Origin: Gnetum montanum | Taxonomy: Eukaryota; Streptophyta; Gnetopsida; Gnetales; Gnetaceae | Assembly (NCBI GenBank): GCA_015680685.1 | Contig: MNCI01002038.1 | Span: 296,636-360,635, forward strand | DNA: 64,000 bases | Direction: 5' to 3' | Shown: positions 61,270-64,000 of the stretch, one piece after another | How positions within the stretch are numbered: the first letter of the stretch is position 1 | Layout of the letters: each line of letters begins with the position of its first letter | Notes under the pieces: generated by a model | The model's database searches: none | The model's input: only the letters and a program-made list of their open reading frames with translations | Told to the model about the DNA's origin: nothing | Made by a program: the position numbers and the translations under genes

Positions 61270-61905
61270 ATTCATCTGCTACAACGCTAAATTGACACAA
61301 AAGTGGACCATGACTATAAATTAGCATAGATCATCTACTATGATGTCAAAATTATCATAGCACTTGTCCGCTACGCCACTAAACTGGCACAATTCATCCG
61401 CTATAATGCTAAAGTGGCATAGATTATCCACTACAATGTTAAACTGGCACAAAAGTTTGACATGACTATAAACTAGCATAGATCATCCGCTACAATGTTA
61501 AACTAGCATAGATCATCTGCTATGATACTAAACTAGCACAACTCATTTGCTATGATGTTAAACTGGCACACACACACAATTCGTTCGCTATTATGTTAAA
61601 TTAGCAAAGCACTCATATGCTATAATGTTAAATTGGCACAGCTAGTCCGCTATGATGTTAAGCTGGCATAGCACGTCCACTATGATGTTAAAATGACACA
61701 GTCATATGCTACGATGTTAAACTAGTAAAGCATTCATTCGCTATGATGTTAAACTAGCACAACACGTCTGCTATGATGTTAAACTAGTAGTCCACCATGA
61801 ATTTAAAGTGGCATAGGACATCCACTATGATGTTAAACTAGCACACAGTAGCTTGTTACAACTTTAAACTACCATAGCACAATCTGCTAGGATCATAAAC
61901 TGGGT
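61270..61905. repeat. Minisatellite 2 of element J, core CGCTATGATGTTAAACTAGCA
   Basis: About eighteen units of 30-36 bases follow the pattern TCCGCTATGATGTTAAACT then AGCACA. The core TTAAACTAGCA is the same as in array 1. Unit-to-unit differences are mostly transitions. Confidence 0.88.
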
Positions 61906-62520
61906 TCGTGGTCACCCTTCAATAAGTCCTTCCATCCTCCTACAAGTGAGCGAGTGAGCATAACGTGCAACTCACTTAATGGAAAGCACCTCGTAGTAAG
62001 CATTTAGCAATGCGTAGAGCCTAAAGCAGGCTTTCCCTATAGCAAAGAGTAAAAAACAAAATAGATAAAAGAAACAAAAAGAGTAAAAAGGAAAAGAGCA
62101 CGTCCCCAAGTAGCTTAGTAACACTGCAATTTCACAACTGATTCAGCCCTAAATTCAAACCAACTCTCTCATGAGCACTTTAATAAGAGGTCAACATTTT
62201 TAAGGGCAAGCCACTTTGGTGCCATGGTCACCATGAAGCTATGACATCATAATACCCCATTTGCACCTTATCTTCCCCTTTCATCCCTAGTACATTGCCT
62301 ACACTTTTTACTCTCGCCTCTCACCTACCATTTAACATACCACTATCCACAGCACTCTTGAGCACAATGCAATAGCCTTCACCCATGTATGGAAGAGTGA
62401 TGTTGGTGCTAGGCCTCCAATGGTGTTTTACTATTCTTTGCTGACATCTCTCAAACCACTCCTCCAAACATCAACAAAGAGGAACCAATGAAACACCACC
62501 AAATCTAGACTATAGCATCC
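61906..62520. other. Sequence before the 3' LTR of element J
   Basis: AT-rich with no coding motif. A clear polypurine tract directly before 62521 is not seen; the nearest purine-rich word is AAAGAGGAA at 62476. Confidence 0.5.
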
Positions 62521-62653
62521 TGACTACAATTTTTTTTAAGTGCTAGAACTACGGTATCCATTTCCTTAGAGCATAGTCAACCTCTAATGGAGGGCACAGT
62601 CAACACAAAGGCTAGTTTTACAATTATCTCTAAGTGTTAGCACAAAGCCAATT
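62521..62653 (+). repeat. 3' LTR of element J, first 133 bases, cut by element K
   Basis: TGACTACAATTTTTT and the following CTTAGAGCATAGTCAACCTC match 42682-42815. The match ends at CCAATTT, where K begins with TGATGAGAGC. Confidence 0.8.
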
Positions 62654-63561
62654 TGATGAGAGCAGTTACTATAGCGATTTATTCTAATTATTAGAATGGC
62701 AATTTATCTAAAATTAGAGAGGAAATTTCTCTAAAATTAGGGTGGAAATTTCTCTAAAATTAGAATGGCAATTTTTCTAATTATTAGAGTAGTTGCTTCT
62801 AAGCCTATAAATATAGTGCCCAAGTGCATAATTTAGGGAATAAATCTTGGGAGGAGAGTTTGGGAAGGAAGTCTTTCAAGGGAAGTCTTTTAGAAGTCTT
62901 TTAGGAGTCAAGTTAGAGTATTTTCCAAGTGCTTGCAACAGGAGGTCTAAGTGTCGATGAATCTTTATTCAAGCATTGTGTACATGAGCACACCTTATGT
63001 ACAACAATAAAGATGAGCTCTTGGATTCATCCTTGCAACACTTGAGATTTGTTTTCTTACTCATTTTCTTTATTTTATTTTTTTCTACATTTATTTTATT
63101 TTATTTTATGCACTTTACATTTTGTTATTAGTACACATAATATGATCACTTCGAGCATGCGTGTAACACTTGGTAACCCAGTAACGATTAGAATTTGGTA
63201 ATCCCAATAGTGTTGCGCTGGTTTAGGATGTGTACGGCAAGTGAGAATGGATATTGGTGTTAGGATTAGTTTTAAAGCATAGTTAATCAGTAGTTAAGTT
63301 AAATTAGTGACTTAGTTATCTCCCTCTCTCCTCCCTTATTAGTAGCAGGACATAAAAACATAAAAGCTATAAAAATCATATGCCTTAAACTTACTTAACC
63401 ATACAATCATGACATACAAGTAAGTTTGGAAAGACAATGATCAACCAACCCATCCTTGTTCCACAAAGGCACATAGGCACTTAGTCTTGGAATTTGACTA
63501 GATCGTGCATGAAACACTTGTATTTGTATGGTTGAGCGTAGGGGTACCTCGCGACTCATCA
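62654..63561 (+). repeat. 5' LTR of element K
   Basis: The ends are TGATGAGAGC and GACTCATCA. U3 has no CGATATCG; it holds a tandem of GGAAATTTCTCTAAAATTAG units at 62690-62790. TATAAATA is at 62806 and AATAAA at 63006. From about 62930 on it aligns with the LTRs of A and E. Confidence 0.88.
62690..62790. repeat. Tandem array in U3 of element K, unit near 22 bp
   Basis: About four units of the form GGnAATTTnTCTAAAATTAG lie between inverted words TCTAATTATTAGA (62679 and 62777). The array occupies the place of the CGATATCG array in A, C and E. Confidence 0.8.
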
Positions 63562-63580
63562 TTGGTGCTGTTGCTAGGGA
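63562..63580 (+). other. Primer-binding site of element K (tRNA-Asp type)
   Basis: TTGGTGCTGTTGCTAGGGA abuts the LTR and matches the tRNA-Asp PBS form with transitions. Confidence 0.8.
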
Positions 63581-63697
63581 CTTAGTTGTTTGTGTGCTAA
63601 CTAGAACATAGGAAATGATTCACATCATTGGAGCAAACCCTTAGGGTTGGTTGAGGAAATAATAAACAAGAGTACATTACACACTGAATAGAAAAAT

Positions 63698-64000
63698 ATG
63701 TCTCTTTCTTTGTATGAAATCACCTCACTACCTAGGTCTAAAACAGGAAACAATCGGCACCGTAATACACATGACGTTGATCTGCCAGTCCCTCAACAAG
63801 TTTAAGTGGTATATATTCATCCTGATGAGTATATACCAGACTTCACCTGTATCCTTCATCAAGATGAACAACTGCATTGGTGAGATTTAGAAGGTAACAT
63901 AGTGTTACCTCCCGATCGTTCAATCCCGAGCATGCTTCTTCATGCTCTCACACGAATTGGCATGCCACACTTACACGTAGAATATGTTGTGCAAGACCAT
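63698..64000 (+). pseudogene. gag N-terminus of element K (partial, broken)
   Basis: It starts MSLSLYEITSLPRS and then follows the conserved N-terminal region of A, C and E: DEYIPDF, CILHQDEQLHW, GNIVLPPDRS, MLLHAL, IGM. Three in-frame stops (TAA near 63804, TGA near 63881 and TAG a few codons later) fit CAA to TAA and CGA to TGA changes. It runs out of the window. Confidence 0.8.

Larger units (their letters stand above)
42682..62653 (+). mobile_element. Element J: Tat-like gag-protease retroelement with an antisense gene, split by G, cut by K
   Basis: A sequence starting near 42682 recurs at 62521, giving a 5' LTR and the first part of a 3' LTR that is cut off by element K at 62654. Between them lie sense-strand gag and protease of the Tat type, two related minisatellite arrays, and a degenerate spliced gene on the opposite strand. 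No RT, RNase H or integrase is recognised. Tat-lineage elements are known to carry extra ORFs, some antisense, between pol and the 3' LTR, which fits this layout. The exact LTR ends, the PBS and the TSD are not resolved. Confidence 0.7.
62654..64000 (+). mobile_element. Element K: superfamily member with a different U3, cut by the window edge
   Basis: A full LTR (62654-63561), a tRNA-Asp-like PBS and the start of a gag related to A, C and E are present. The element runs out of the window, so its content beyond gag is unknown. It is inserted in the 3' LTR of J and so is younger than J. Confidence 0.88.

Noticed and set aside
48765-61905. CRISPR-like look of the two arrays (conserved core with variable parts)
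   Set aside because: Cores are imperfect, spacing is irregular, and the setting is a plant retrotransposon; these are minisatellites.

Overview
This window is plant nuclear DNA made almost entirely of decayed, nested LTR retrotransposons. I see no intact host gene, no rRNA or tRNA gene and no CRISPR array. The evidence for a plant is: Ty3/gypsy gag, protease, RT, RNase H and integrase blocks of the Athila/Tat type; a Ty1/copia integrase fragment; primer-binding sites matching the 3' ends of plant tRNA-Asp and initiator tRNA-Met; 5-bp target-site duplications (TSDs); and coding remnants full of C-to-T type damage (TAG, TAA and TGA stops). The species cannot be told from the sequence; a large, repeat-rich seed-plant genome fits.

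Layout, left to right. (1) 1-210 is the 3' end of an LTR. (2) 2335-12928 is element B, a minus-strand LTR element with a tRNA-Met PBS and a small internal region; its right LTR is split by element A (5271-11983, plus strand). (3) 15705-40781 is element D, an Athila-like Ty3/gypsy element with TSD ACACA. Its RNase H region is split by element C (21056-28210, minus strand, TSD CCAAG). Its 3' untranslated part is split by solo LTR F (31176-39051, TSD CCAAT), which is itself split by element E (31752-38798, plus strand, TSD GTACA). (4) 41414-42245 is another solo LTR, L (TSD AGTAG), beside a copia fragment. (5) 42682-62653 is element J, a Tat-like gag-protease element with no recognisable RT or integrase. 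On its antisense strand it carries a degenerate multi-exon gene, with a minisatellite array on either side. J is split by element G (49751-55896, minus strand), which carries its own long coiled-coil ORF. (6) 62654-64000 is the start of element K, which truncated J's 3' LTR.

Elements A, C, E, F, G, K and L and the fragment at 1-210 form a superfamily. They share the same U5/LTR end (GAGTGGCGAGGTACC type), most have a TGATG...CATCA LTR frame, and those with a readable leader have a tRNA-Asp-like PBS. A, C and E have gag plus protease but no RT, RNase H or integrase, so they would need enzymes in trans. Their U3 ends carry a variable array of the palindrome CGATATCG; K has a different tandem array in the same place.

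Most notable for follow-up: the antisense spliced gene in J (about 59096 down to 49344); the long unrelated ORF in G; the variable CGATATCG arrays; and the repeated TCATGGGGG motif, which is the polypurine tract but also occurs further inside the same elements. All assignments were made by reading the sequence by eye, with no database search.
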